A DNA stretch of 13,184 nucleotides from Methanothrix sp. (GCA_011391755.1 JAABPZ010000009.1:1-13184); one strand, 5' to 3'. Shown: positions 6,483 to 13,122, counted from the first letter of the stretch. Program-made: numbers and translations. The notes: a model not told the origin generated them from the letters alone.

Positions 6483-7115
6483 TTGGCAAGAAGATCACAA
6501 AGAAAGGCTGAGAGCAGAAAGGCCAAGCAATGGTATAAGGTTGTAAGTCCGGAGATGTTCGGCAGAGTTCCCTTTGGCGAGACGGTCGCCAACGATCCGG
6601 AGAGGGTCGTAGGAAGGATCGTTGAGACCACCCTGGGAGACCTCACCAACAACTTCTCTAAGCAGAACACCAAGCTCAAGTTTAAAGTAGATCGTGTGGC
6701 CGGAGATTCGGCATACACTAAGTTCCTGGGCCATGAGATGACCACGGATTATGTGCGCTCCCTGGTCAAGAGAAGGACATCAAGAATTGATTCCATTGTG
6801 GACGTAATCACCACGGACGGCTACCATGTCCGGGTCAAGCCCAGCTGCTTCACAGTGAAGAGGGCGCGGGCCAATCAGGTCAAGAGCATCAGAGAGCTCT
6901 CCAAGAGGGTCGTCTTAGAGAGGTCAAAGAGTCTGGACTTAAACCAGTTGATCCAGGAAGCTGTGGGTGGCAAGATCTCTTTGGATATCTACAAAGAAGC
7001 CAAGGCAATCTATCCCCTCAGGCGCGTGGAAGTGCGCAAGACCGAGATCAAGTCCGAGCCGGTTATGGCAACAGCAGCAGCGCCGACACCAGTATCGGAA
7101 GCTCCTACTGCCTAA
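6483..7115 (+). CDS. rps3ae: 30S ribosomal protein S3ae (eS1)
   Basis: Small-subunit ribosomal protein eS1 (archaeal S3Ae), found in archaea and eukaryotes but not bacteria. The chain opens with basic MARRSQRKAESRKAKQWYKV, then family segments SPEMFGRVPFGETVA, LGDLTNNFSKQNTKLKFKV, GHEMTTDYVRSLVKRRTSRI and VKPSCFTVKRARANQ. The last ~20 residues (after KTEIKSEP) are an Ala/Pro/Thr tail that looks disordered. Length (210) is normal. Initiation is at TTG, supported by GGAGG 7 nt upstream. It has its own TATA box and terminator, so it appears monocistronic here. Confidence 0.95.
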   Translation: MARRSQRKAESRKAKQWYKVVSPEMFGRVPFGETVANDPERVVGRIVETTLGDLTNNFSKQNTKLKFKVDRVAGDSAYTKFLGHEMTTDYVRSLVKRRTSRIDSIVDVITTDGYHVRVKPSCFTVKRARANQVKSIRELSKRVVLERSKSLDLNQLIQEAVGGKISLDIYKEAKAIYPLRRVEVRKTEIKSEPVMATAAAPTPVSEAPTA

Positions 7116-7154
7116 TTGTAAGTTTAACACGCCAAATTTGATGGCAATTCTTCA

Positions 7155-7200
7155 GCGCCTTTCTTGCGGCAAAGCTTGAAGGGCGCGAAAAGAGATTTTT
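7155..7200 (+). terminator. Hairpin plus T-run after rps3ae
   Basis: GCGCCTTTC (7155-7163) pairs with GAAGGGCGC (7178-7186) over 9 bp with one G-T, enclosing a 14-nt loop, and five T follow at 7196-7200. It sits 39 bp past the rps3ae stop. It could instead be an mRNA 3'-end structure. Confidence 0.55.
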
Positions 7201-7221
7201 AGTAGCACCCAGCTTTGCTTT

Positions 7222-7239
7222 AAAAAAGAGGTTTTTTTT
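7222..7239 (+). terminator. A6-GAGG-T8 terminator
   Basis: Six A, GAGG and eight T form a weak hairpin and a strong U-tract between rps3ae and the lipoprotein gene. It is probably a second or back-up terminator. Confidence 0.6.
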
Positions 7240-7262
7240 GTATTTCTAGAAACAAGAGAATG

Positions 7263-7271
7263 AAATATATT
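7263..7271 (+). promoter_or_regulatory. TATA box of the lipoprotein gene
   Basis: AAATATATT is centred about 28 bp before the ATG at 7295, with no SD between them. This suggests a leaderless transcript. Confidence 0.5.
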
Positions 7272-7294
7272 CATGAAGAATCTCTAACTCTGTT

Positions 7295-7672
7295 ATGAAA
7301 TGGATCTTATTGATTGCATTGTATCTTGTGCTCTTCTCTGCAGGGTGCCTGGAGCAGAAGGACAGCTCCTCCAAGAGTGACACCAATGCTGCCGACAAGT
7401 CCGAAGAAAAGTTAACTGTGACCATAACCTCACCCAAAGCGGGAGAGATCTTGCAGGGAAACAAAGATGTCAACTTTGATGCCGTGGTCAGCAAAGGTAA
7501 GGCACCGCTCAGCTATCGCTGGAGTTCGAGCATCGACGGAGAACTCTCCACCAGCCGCAAATTTATGCAAAATCCCTCCCGGCTGAGCAAAGGCGGCCAT
7601 GTGATCATCTTAAAAGTCACTGATGCGGCCGACAACTCCGCCCAGGGAAGCGTCTTGATCGAGGTGATGTAA
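7295..7672 (+). CDS. Small lipoprotein with an Ig/PKD-like beta domain
   Basis: 125 residues. It has a hydrophobic signal (MKWILLIALYLVLF) ending in a lipobox-like SAGC, so Cys18 would be the lipid-anchored first residue. A charged, Ser-rich spacer (about 19-38) follows. The C-terminal ~85 residues look like one Ig-like/PKD-type beta sandwich: LTVTITSPKAGEIL, then APLSYRWSSSIDGEL, and GGHVIILKVTDAADNSAQGS before a final strand. This S-Y-x-W-x-S-x-x-DG and G-x-H-x-I-x-L-x-V-x-D pattern is common in archaeal surface proteins. The domain probably mediates binding or spacing at the cell surface; the ligand is unknown. It stands alone with its own promoter, after the rps3ae terminators. Confidence 0.8.
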   Translation: MKWILLIALYLVLFSAGCLEQKDSSSKSDTNAADKSEEKLTVTITSPKAGEILQGNKDVNFDAVVSKGKAPLSYRWSSSIDGELSTSRKFMQNPSRLSKGGHVIILKVTDAADNSAQGSVLIEVM

Positions 7673-7711
7673 GGATGATATCGAGATGAGAAACGATTTG
7701 GACGCAAAAGC

Positions 7712-7719
7712 ATTATAAT
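7712..7719 (+). promoter_or_regulatory. TATA box of the 7744 gene
   Basis: ATTATAAT is centred about 28 bp before the ATG at 7744, which has no SD. A leaderless transcript is likely. Confidence 0.5.
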
Positions 7720-7743
7720 CCCATCCAGCAAAGCTAAAACGGT

Positions 7744-8211
7744 ATGACAGACGTCCCTGATATTCCCCTGGAGCAAATCCAGCAGCGTGTGGTGGCCATG
7801 TGGATGGGCAGCTTCTACGGCAGCAGCGGCTACGTGGCCCGCAAGCTCGGCAAAAAGGGTCTGCGCGAGTTTCAGGGCAACGGCGCTCGCCAGGTGGCGG
7901 CCACCTTCAAGCAATTGGGCCTGGAGAAGCCAGAGGATGTGGCCCTGGCCATGGCAACCAACGACAAGAACCTCTTCGGAAGCGTGGTGGTTGTTACAAA
8001 GGAAGATGGCTTTGTGGAGATCAAACGCAGTCGTTGCGGCTTGATGGAAGGTGCCAAATCTTTTGCTCGCGTGGGGGCCAGCCTGATCGCAAAAGAGCAC
8101 TGCAAGACCTGTGTGGAAAGCCACTGGCGAAAGGTCTTCTCCGATCTGAAGATGAATCTCGATGTAGAGCATACACAAGACGGATGCATAATGAGGATTT
8201 CCAAACAATAA
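7744..8211 (+). CDS. Uncharacterised four-cysteine cytoplasmic protein
   Basis: 155 residues without signal peptide or membrane segment; no firm family. The N-terminal third is helical (IPLEQIQQRVVAMWMGSFYG; ARQVAATFKQLGL). A strand-rich middle follows (GSVVVVTKEDGFVEIKRSRC), then a short C-terminal region with C98, C120-x-x-C123 and C148. The four cysteines, with H119 and H127 nearby, could hold a metal ion or an Fe-S cluster. The general layout recalls small proteins with a C-terminal CxxC annotated as DUF6125/ATC-hydrolase-like or V4R-like, but the likeness is too weak to assign. It converges on the Ser-rich membrane protein gene with 96 bp between stops, and no strong terminator is seen in that gap. 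Confidence 0.75.
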   Translation: MTDVPDIPLEQIQQRVVAMWMGSFYGSSGYVARKLGKKGLREFQGNGARQVAATFKQLGLEKPEDVALAMATNDKNLFGSVVVVTKEDGFVEIKRSRCGLMEGAKSFARVGASLIAKEHCKTCVESHWRKVFSDLKMNLDVEHTQDGCIMRISKQ

Positions 8212-8307
8212 ATTTGAAAAGAAGCGGACGCATTCCTTTAATGCAGATCCGCCTTGCCGAGGATTCTTTGCAGAGATTGATCTTGAGCGGACTGGTTTTT
8301 GTCAAGG

Positions 8308-9222
8308 CTATTTTTGTGCAGCTTTGGCCCTTAATTGAGCCGCTTTTTTCTTCATGTTCGCCGCAATCCTATCTCTATTGGCTTGCTGCTTAGCTCTGGC
8401 TTCCTGAGTTTTTTTGACTTGGCTGGAGGCAGTCACTTTTCTATTTTGCGAAGAAGCGCTCTTCGTGCTTACATCTTTTGAAGGTTGCGCTTTATTACTA
8501 TTATCTGAGACTGTCGCACCAGCGGTATTTATCCCTTTATCCGGATTCATGTCTTGATCAGATTTCGGGCTAAGAGTCGCTTTTGTTTTGAACTTAATTA
8601 TTGATACAGGCTCTCTTGCAGTGGTGTCCTTAGCTGGATTGGTGATCGCGCCCAATGCAACTGAGGGCAAGGACGCAAGAATTGCGGTGGGTGCGACCTT
8701 CGTGTCATTGGATCTTTGAGTATTGTTCATCGATGCCGTCTCATTTGTCAGGTTGTTATTGTCGCTGCTTTTTTTTGCAGACTTTGCCAGAGACGTCGAA
8801 GAAGATGAGGAAGAAGACGACGAGGATGAACTATGATGTCTTATTACGGGAGATGATTTGCTTATGGAAACGCCTCCTTTTGCAGCCTGACTGGATGGCA
8901 GCGAGGCATTCATTTTGGTTGGTTGGCTCAAGTTGTCCAATGACCGGGAAGAATTCTTACTAATATTTCCGCTCTCCTCCTTACCGTTCGTCATGGATGT
9001 GATGCCGTTTTCCGGACCCTTGAGATCAAGGCCGAATAAAACGCCATTACGATCCGAATTCGAGGCAAAAGAGACGAGATCGGATATGATAAATAAGGCC
9101 AGGCCGGTCATGCAGATCAAAGATAGTATCACGAGTACGCTGATCAGCCTGGGATATTTATTCATCAATCTTTTGCGAGCCAGACCGTAGTAGGTAATGC
9201 TCGACCCTGCAAAGTCCTTCAT
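8308..9222 (-). CDS. Membrane-anchored Ser/Asn-rich surface protein with basic C-terminal helix
   Basis: 304 residues of low complexity, no family recognised. A basic N-terminus (ARKRLMNKYPR) precedes one membrane helix (about 26-48), which predicts N-inside, C-outside. Residues about 60-270 are Ser/Thr/Asn/Lys-rich and include a run of 12 Ser (131-142) after RHH. Eight N-x-S/T sequons fall between 86 and 174 (N86, N90, N97, N105, N157, N160, N166, N172), suggesting a glycosylated stalk. The last ~40 residues (KKTQEARAKQQANRDRIAAN onward) are a strongly basic helix. ATG 9222 has a TATA element about 27 bp upstream and no SD. An alternative ATG at 9165 would keep the membrane helix. The reading frame is intact, but low-complexity content makes homology calls unreliable. 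Confidence 0.7.
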   Translation of the reverse strand: MKDFAGSSITYYGLARKRLMNKYPRLISVLVILSLICMTGLALFIISDLVSFASNSDRNGVLFGLDLKGPENGITSMTNGKEESGNISKNSSRSLDNLSQPTKMNASLPSSQAAKGGVSISKSSPVIRHHSSSSSSSSSSSSTSLAKSAKKSSDNNNLTNETASMNNTQRSNDTKVAPTAILASLPSVALGAITNPAKDTTAREPVSIIKFKTKATLSPKSDQDMNPDKGINTAGATVSDNSNKAQPSKDVSTKSASSQNRKVTASSQVKKTQEARAKQQANRDRIAANMKKKAAQLRAKAAQK

Positions 9223-9245
9223 ACATAAACGGATATTTTTTAAAG

Positions 9246-9253
9246 TTTATAAC
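9246..9253 (-). promoter_or_regulatory. TATA box of the Ser-rich protein gene
   Basis: On the minus strand GTTATAAA (from 9253 down) is centred about 27 bp before the ATG at 9222, consistent with leaderless transcription. Confidence 0.45.
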
Positions 9254-9264
9254 TTTTACGATCG

Positions 9265-9272
9265 AAAAAAAA
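9265..9272 (-). terminator. T8 tract after the gene remnant
   Basis: Eight consecutive T on the minus strand lie about 75 nt past the stop of the remnant (9346-9348) and before the promoter of the Ser-rich gene. It probably ends transcription coming from the gltX side. Confidence 0.45.
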
Positions 9273-9345
9273 TTATTGAGTGATGGCCCCCCTCACGCAG
9301 TAATGCTCTGGTATTAATCTAAGTGACTACAGGCATCCCTGCGGC

Positions 9346-9477
9346 CTACCAGGTAACAATTCCGCCCGAGAGGACAAATGCATCGCGACCGCCATAGACG
9401 GCAACCTTCTGGCCGGCAGGAATCATGCCCATCTTGTTGTCCCTGAATTTCTTCCATGCCGCTACTTCTTTCCTAAC
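9346..9477 (-). pseudogene. 3' remnant of an unidentified gene
   Basis: On the minus strand, codons from 9477 read VRKEVAAWKKFRDN, then KMGMIPAGQKVAVYGG, RDAFVLSGGIVTW and a TAG stop. The composition is that of a real folded protein: codon use is GC-balanced, unlike the AT-rich DNA on both sides, and the chain has an amphipathic helix then Gly-turn-rich strands. No ATG/GTG/TTG opens it except ATG inside KMGM, and a stop lies a short way upstream in frame. The simplest reading is the C-terminal end of a gene whose 5' part was deleted up to the end of gltX. I cannot name the parent family. A 26-residue peptide from the internal ATG is less likely. Confidence 0.4.
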
Positions 9478-9483
9478 AAATTT

Positions 9484-9497
9484 AAAAATTAAAAATA
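9484..9497 (-). terminator. U-rich terminator of gltX
   Basis: On the minus strand TTTTT-AA-TTTTT follows the gltX stop by about 25-37 nt, in a markedly AT-rich stretch (9477-9515). Confidence 0.5.
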
Positions 9498-9520
9498 GAT
9501 TATTAATATCATATCACAGA

Positions 9521-11200
9521 TCACCTGTGCGCAAAGTTCGCCACAATCGTCTCGCCCACTGAATTGACCTGCACAAATCCGTAACGCTCGAACTGCACAA
9601 CCCGTCCCAGCTCCTCGGCAATGCCCGCTTCCCCCACGCCTTCATCCACGCCATCGGGCCTCTGTACCCGCACCTTCGGCCCGTCCAAGGGCGCCCACTG
9701 AATGATCTTGGTCCTCTTGCCCATATCCTTGCCCAGGAAGCGCGCCCTGGCCGGTTCCAGGCCCGTAATTTCTACGTTGCACAGATCCTTGAGCCGGATG
9801 TTGTCTCCCACCTGCAGGCCCGAGAGATCGCTCTTGCAGATGAAGACCCTGTCCCCGGCAGGAATCTCCCTAAAGCCCCGATCTGCTGTGGGATGCAGGG
9901 GCGCGTGCGCCAGTGCGGGCACATCGCCCTCAATCGTTAGCTCAACGGGCTCCCAGACGAAGAAGCGGCGGTTGGCCTCGATGTCGATAATCTTGCGGTT
10001 CTCGGCATAGATGGAGTCCATGCTGATGGAAATGTCCGTCTCGCCCACGCCCAGGTCGATCATGAATTTTCGCAGCGCTTCGGGCCGAATGCCCCGGCAG
10101 CGCATGGCCCGAACGGTGGGGACGCGCGGGTCTTCCCAGCCCGTGTACTCGCCGGCTTCGATGGCCTTCCTTAATTTGCTGGTGCTAAACGAGCCGAACT
10201 GATGAATCTTGATCCTGCCCCAGTGAATCACCTCTGGATACTCCCAGCCCAAATAGCCGTAGAGATACCTCTGCCGGCTGCCGCTGTCGGCCAGATCCTT
10301 GCCCCGAATGATGTGCGTGGTGCCGAGCAAGTGGTCCTCCACCGCCGACTCGAAATCGAGCAGCGGCCAGACGCGGTACTTGCTGCCTACCAGCGGATGA
10401 GAGGCGGTAACGATGCGAAAAGCGGGCCAGTCGCGTATGGCCGGATCCTTGTGGTGCATGTCGGTCTTGACCCGCAAAACAGCCCCGCCCTCCGCCATCC
10501 GGCCATCGAGCATCTGCCGCCAGAGATCCAGGTTCTGCTCGACCGTATGATCCCGATGCTCGCACTCCTCTCCCCGGTCCTTGTGCTCCTTGAAGACAGC
10601 CTGGGCACAGCCGCAAACATAGGCTCCGCCCCGCCGAATCAGCTCTTCGGCGATGGGATAGTACTGATCAACTCGCTCGCTGGCCGTGATCACCAAATCG
10701 GGCAAGGCCCCCAGCCATGCGCAGTCCTCCAGATACCAGCCGTAAGCTTCGGGCATGGGTCGCTTCTTTACGGGATCGGTGTCATCGAAGCGAATGATGA
10801 ACTTGCCGCCGTACTTTTTCACATACTCGGAGTTGACGATGATGCCGCGCGCACTGCCCAGCGTCGGCGGACCATTGGGGTTAGGAGCAAAGCGCATGAC
10901 TACGCCCTTTTCCGCTCCCTGTAGAGCAGGCAGGCCCTTGTCCGGCTCCTTCTTTTCGGAGAGCTCAGCCAAAAGTTCAGGCGCAATGATTTGCAGCCTC
11001 TCTTGCCACTCTTCCAGGCTGGTCTTCTCCACGCCTTCCAGCACCTCTTTTACCAGAGGCGATAGCTCTTTGGCCCGGGAACGAAGCTGTGCGTGCTCGC
11101 CCAGGAGCTTACCCATGACCGCCCCGGCATTAGGTGCGGCTTTGTACTTCACGGCGTTTTGCAACGCATACTTTTCTATGAGCTCTCGGATCTCTTCCAT
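9521..11200 (-). CDS. gltX: Glutamyl-tRNA synthetase (archaeal type)
   Basis: Cytoplasmic class I synthetase charging tRNA-Glu; archaeal enzymes of this type precede amidation to Gln-tRNA by GatDE. Residues 1-95 are the archaeal helical N-terminal extension. The catalytic core begins with VMRFAPNPNGPPTLGSARG, where the HIGH motif reads TLGS, and continues KFIIRFDDTDP. A C-x-C (196-198) and C-x-H (213-215) quartet suggests a zinc site. KMSKS is represented by FSTSKLRK (338-345). RGKDLADSGSRQRYLYGYLG precedes it, and the C-terminal ~140 residues form the beta-barrel anticodon domain typical of archaeal and GlnRS-like enzymes. The start at 11200 is supported by GGGAG (11208-11212). It lies 88 bp downstream of the NUDIX gene on the same strand. 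Length 559 is normal. Confidence 0.95.
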   Translation of the reverse strand: MEEIRELIEKYALQNAVKYKAAPNAGAVMGKLLGEHAQLRSRAKELSPLVKEVLEGVEKTSLEEWQERLQIIAPELLAELSEKKEPDKGLPALQGAEKGVVMRFAPNPNGPPTLGSARGIIVNSEYVKKYGGKFIIRFDDTDPVKKRPMPEAYGWYLEDCAWLGALPDLVITASERVDQYYPIAEELIRRGGAYVCGCAQAVFKEHKDRGEECEHRDHTVEQNLDLWRQMLDGRMAEGGAVLRVKTDMHHKDPAIRDWPAFRIVTASHPLVGSKYRVWPLLDFESAVEDHLLGTTHIIRGKDLADSGSRQRYLYGYLGWEYPEVIHWGRIKIHQFGSFSTSKLRKAIEAGEYTGWEDPRVPTVRAMRCRGIRPEALRKFMIDLGVGETDISISMDSIYAENRKIIDIEANRRFFVWEPVELTIEGDVPALAHAPLHPTADRGFREIPAGDRVFICKSDLSGLQVGDNIRLKDLCNVEITGLEPARARFLGKDMGKRTKIIQWAPLDGPKVRVQRPDGVDEGVGEAGIAEELGRVVQFERYGFVQVNSVGETIVANFAHR

Positions 11201-11207
11201 GACACAT

Positions 11208-11212
11208 CTCCC
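11208..11212 (-). promoter_or_regulatory. Shine-Dalgarno site of gltX
   Basis: GGGAG on the minus strand with a 7-nt spacer to the ATG at 11200. Confidence 0.65.
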
Positions 11213-11288
11213 AAAGGCCCGGAAGATCTGGGGAAAAATGATTCCTGCAATCTTCCTAATTCAGGTAAGAGAGCTAATTCCAATCACT

Positions 11289-11750
11289 CTACTTTAATTT
11301 GATTGTCCCATCATTTGAAGCAAGTATCTTTGGGCACACTCTTTTTGCCAGAGAAAGAGCATCCCTTATGATTTCATCATGGTCAAAAGCCAGAGGCGGA
11401 AGGCCAATCAGTGGAAAGACCTGGGCCATTCTGGCATCCGACCCGGCCAAAAGCTCGCCTCTGCCCTTTGCCAGAAAGGCGGCGGAGACGACGTGCCCAC
11501 GAGAATCGCGGGCGGGGTTCGAGTAGATGCCCACCAACCCCAGCAATTCAATGGCCAGGCCCGTCTCCTCGCAGGCCTCCCTGACCGCAGCCGCCTCGAC
11601 CGTCTCGCCCACTTCCACAAAACCGCCGGGCAGGGCATAGCTGCCCGCAAAGGGTGGGTTATCTCTCTTGATGAGCACGATCCCGTCTTGGAAGAGTATG
11701 ACGGCGTCCACCGCCAGAAGGGGGGTCACAATCTTTTTCCTCTCGTTCAT
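11289..11750 (-). CDS. NUDIX hydrolase, ADP-ribose pyrophosphatase type
   Basis: 153 residues. The complete Nudix box runs from G43 to L65 (GFVEVGETVEAAAV then REACEETGL), matching G-x5-E-x7-RE-U-x-EE-x-G-U and supplying the Mg2+-binding glutamates. Flanking segments TPLLAVDAVIL, LIKRDNPPFAGSYALPGG and the SNPARDSRGHVVSAAF block match the archaeal ADP-ribose pyrophosphatase group (ADP-ribose to AMP plus ribose 5-phosphate). Substrate choice within NUDIX proteins is hard to predict, so ADP-ribose is probable rather than certain. The C-terminal ~20 residues are an extension past the core. It is upstream of gltX and may be co-transcribed with it. It is divergent from mfnE across a 180-bp region with an inverted repeat. 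Confidence 0.88.
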   Translation of the reverse strand: MNERKKIVTPLLAVDAVILFQDGIVLIKRDNPPFAGSYALPGGFVEVGETVEAAAVREACEETGLAIELLGLVGIYSNPARDSRGHVVSAAFLAKGRGELLAGSDARMAQVFPLIGLPPLAFDHDEIIRDALSLAKRVCPKILASNDGTIKLK

Positions 11751-11816
11751 TGTGCTAAATTTCCTACATCACAACCAAAAGGCTTATCTACGACCCAAGT
11801 CGGATGTTTATACGGC

Positions 11817-11867
11817 AAAGGTCGATTATTCGCAGATCCCTCCCTACCCTACATCCAATCGACCTTT
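11817..11867. promoter_or_regulatory. 11-bp perfect inverted repeat with G-rich loop
   Basis: AAAGGTCGATT (11817-11827) and its exact complement AATCGACCTTT (11857-11867) flank a 29-nt loop. The loop's minus strand holds G-runs of 2, 3, 3 and 3 (C-runs on plus at 11855-11856, 11847-11849, 11842-11844, 11838-11840), a possible G-quadruplex. It lies between the divergent NUDIX and mfnE starts, about 65 bp from each. It may be an operator pair or an RNA/DNA structure; no known family is recognised. Confidence 0.6.
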
Positions 11868-11903
11868 AGCTATCCTTTTTGCCAGAGACTCATGATGAAG
11901 CTC

Positions 11904-11909
11904 TAATAG
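11904..11909 (+). promoter_or_regulatory. Weak TATA-like element before mfnE
   Basis: TAATAG is centred about 26 bp before ATG 11932, which has no SD. A leaderless transcript is possible. Confidence 0.3.
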
Positions 11910-11931
11910 CAGGCGTGATTACTATCATTTG

Positions 11932-12561
11932 ATGCCCTTTTATGTGCTGAAGATAGGAGGAAGCCTCATGGCCTCTGCCCGACCGCTCATGCGTGCCCTC
12001 CTGGCCCTCGCAGAGGAGGGCTACAGCTTCCTGGTGGTGCCGGGCGGCGGCGTCATGGCCGATCTGGTGCGAGATATCTATTCTCGCGGCGATCTTTGCC
12101 AGGAGGCCGCACACTGGATGGCCGTCTTGGCCATGGAGCAATATGCCTATTTTCTGGCGGATGGAAGCGGGGCTATTCTCACTCGAGAGATTTGCCGTCC
12201 CAAAGACGACTCTCGCGTGCGGGTTCTCTTGCCTTACCAGGCCCTCATTGAGGAAGATCGCGATCTTCAGCATAACTGGGACTACACCTCGGATGCGGTG
12301 GCGGCCCTGGTAGCCGCACAGCTATCCGCCCCACTCATCAAGGCTACTGATGTGGATGGCGTGATGCTGGACGGAAAAGTAGTTTTAGAGGTGCCGGCAA
12401 ACCGCATGCTGGGTCACGTTAGCTGCATCGATCAAGGCACAATTAAACTTCTCTGTGGCCTTCTTAAAGGAAGCAGCATCTGGGTGCTCAATGGCACCGA
12501 TGCGCAGCAATTCACCAAAGCCTTGAAGAGCGGAGAAGGCGGCACGATTATCAAGGGCTAA
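11932..12561 (+). CDS. mfnE: [5-(aminomethyl)furan-3-yl]methyl phosphate kinase (MfnE)
   Basis: Amino-acid-kinase-fold protein of 209 residues of the archaeal COG2054 type, identified in Methanocaldococcus as MfnE. It phosphorylates aminomethylfuran phosphate to the diphosphate used to build methanofuran, the first C1 carrier in CO2 reduction to methane. Visible motifs are LKIGGSLM (6-13, phosphate-binding Lys7), VVPGGGVMADLVRD (35-48), the HNWDYTSDAVAALVA segment (114-128), IKATDVDGVM (136-145, nucleotide-binding loop) and GTIIKG at the end. A TTG in frame one codon earlier is possible, but ATG 11932 is the natural start. It is not clustered with other methanofuran genes in this window. Uridylate kinase and aspartokinase are excluded by length and motif pattern. 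Confidence 0.85.
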   Translation: MPFYVLKIGGSLMASARPLMRALLALAEEGYSFLVVPGGGVMADLVRDIYSRGDLCQEAAHWMAVLAMEQYAYFLADGSGAILTREICRPKDDSRVRVLLPYQALIEEDRDLQHNWDYTSDAVAALVAAQLSAPLIKATDVDGVMLDGKVVLEVPANRMLGHVSCIDQGTIKLLCGLLKGSSIWVLNGTDAQQFTKALKSGEGGTIIKG

Positions 12562-12615
12562 TAAGAAAGCAATTCCGGCAAAATTCATCCTAAATTCAGT
12601 CTATCTATGGGAAGG

Positions 12616-12622
12616 TTTATAC
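12616..12622 (+). promoter_or_regulatory. TATA box of the zinc-ribbon/ef1b operon
   Basis: TTTATAC precedes the strong SD (GGAGGAGAT, 12642-12650). Transcription would begin close to the SD, leaving a very short leader. Confidence 0.45.
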
Positions 12623-12653
12623 AGAGAAATACATCAATCATGGAGGAGATAAC

Positions 12654-12824
12654 ATGAAGGAAGAAATACCAGAGAAATGCATATCATGTGGCATTACGCT
12701 GACCGGCGCGGGCGGGACGAGGTTCCCCTGCCCCAGCTGCGGAACCGTGATTGCCAGATGTAATAAATGTAAAAAGCAGAGCAACGTTTATTCTTGCAAA
12801 GCCTGTGGCTTCTCAGGACCGTGA
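12654..12824 (+). CDS. Small zinc-ribbon protein (HVO_2753/DUF1610 type)
   Basis: A 56-residue protein read directly from the sequence. It starts [13 protein letters not shown] and contains four CxxC-type knuckles: CISCG, CPSCG, CNKCK and CKACG. The eight cysteines should bind two zinc ions. It ends CGFSGP. The start is fixed by GGAGGAGAT 3 nt upstream of ATG. This family is found next to the aEF-1beta gene in many archaea. It is annotated as an RNA-binding or zinc-finger protein, and the haloarchaeal member HVO_2753 has been linked to biofilm and swarming behaviour. The stop at 12824 is 10 bp before ef1b, so the pair is an operon. A role close to translation is inferred from this pairing. 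Confidence 0.9.
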   Translation: MKEEIPEKCISCGITLTGAGGTRFPCPSCGTVIARCNKCKKQSNVYSCKACGFSGP

Positions 12825-12834
12825 GGTGTAATAG

Positions 12835-13104
12835 ATGGGAGATGCCGCTGTAAGAATGAAGGTTATGCCGGTGAGCATGGATGTGGATCTGAAAGAGCTC
12901 GCCGAGGAGATCAAGAAGGTAGTGCCATCCTTTGCCAGGCTGCATGCCATCCAGGAGATGCCTATAGCCTTTGGTTTGAAGGCCTTAATCGTTGTAACAA
13001 TAATGAACGATAAGGGAGGCAGAAGCCCGGATGAGATTGAGGAAGCAGTTCGCAAGTTACCCGGCGTAGAATCGGCAGAGGTGGAAGAGGTCGGACTCCT
13101 CTAA
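12835..13104 (+). CDS. ef1b: Translation elongation factor aEF-1beta
   Basis: Guanine-nucleotide exchange factor for aEF-1alpha, promoting release of GDP during elongation. It is 89 residues, the full length of the archaeal protein, with a ferredoxin-like alpha/beta fold. Visible segments are VRMKVMPVSMDVDLKELAEE, the PIAFGLKALIVV strand pair and the ending LPGVESAEVEEVGLL. ATG 12835 follows GAGGTG (12823-12828) with a 6-nt spacer; that SD overlaps the stop of the zinc-ribbon gene, which indicates coupled translation. A tRNA gene starts 18 bp after its stop. Confidence 0.95.
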   Translation: MGDAAVRMKVMPVSMDVDLKELAEEIKKVVPSFARLHAIQEMPIAFGLKALIVVTIMNDKGGRSPDEIEEAVRKLPGVESAEVEEVGLL

Positions 13105-13122
13105 ACCACTCTCTTTAAAATC

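Noticed and set aside
6476..6511. ATG at 6476 as an rps3ae start or leader peptide
   Set aside because: It abuts the SD site, is out of frame with eS1 and stops after 11 codons; the TTG at 6483 has the correct spacing.
7800..8393. 197-codon frame overlapping the four-cysteine protein in another frame
   Set aside because: Its composition is Arg/Gln/Gly-rich without structure, and the competing frame at 7744-8211 has a TATA box at the right distance and protein-like composition.
10202..10924. 240-codon open frame on the plus strand opposite gltX
   Set aside because: It is antisense to the catalytic core of GluRS, which is unmistakable; the long frame comes from the GC-rich codon pattern of gltX.
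13111..13120. TTTAAAA as the promoter of the tRNA gene
   Set aside because: It lies 3-8 bp before the mature 5' end, so transcription would start inside the tRNA.
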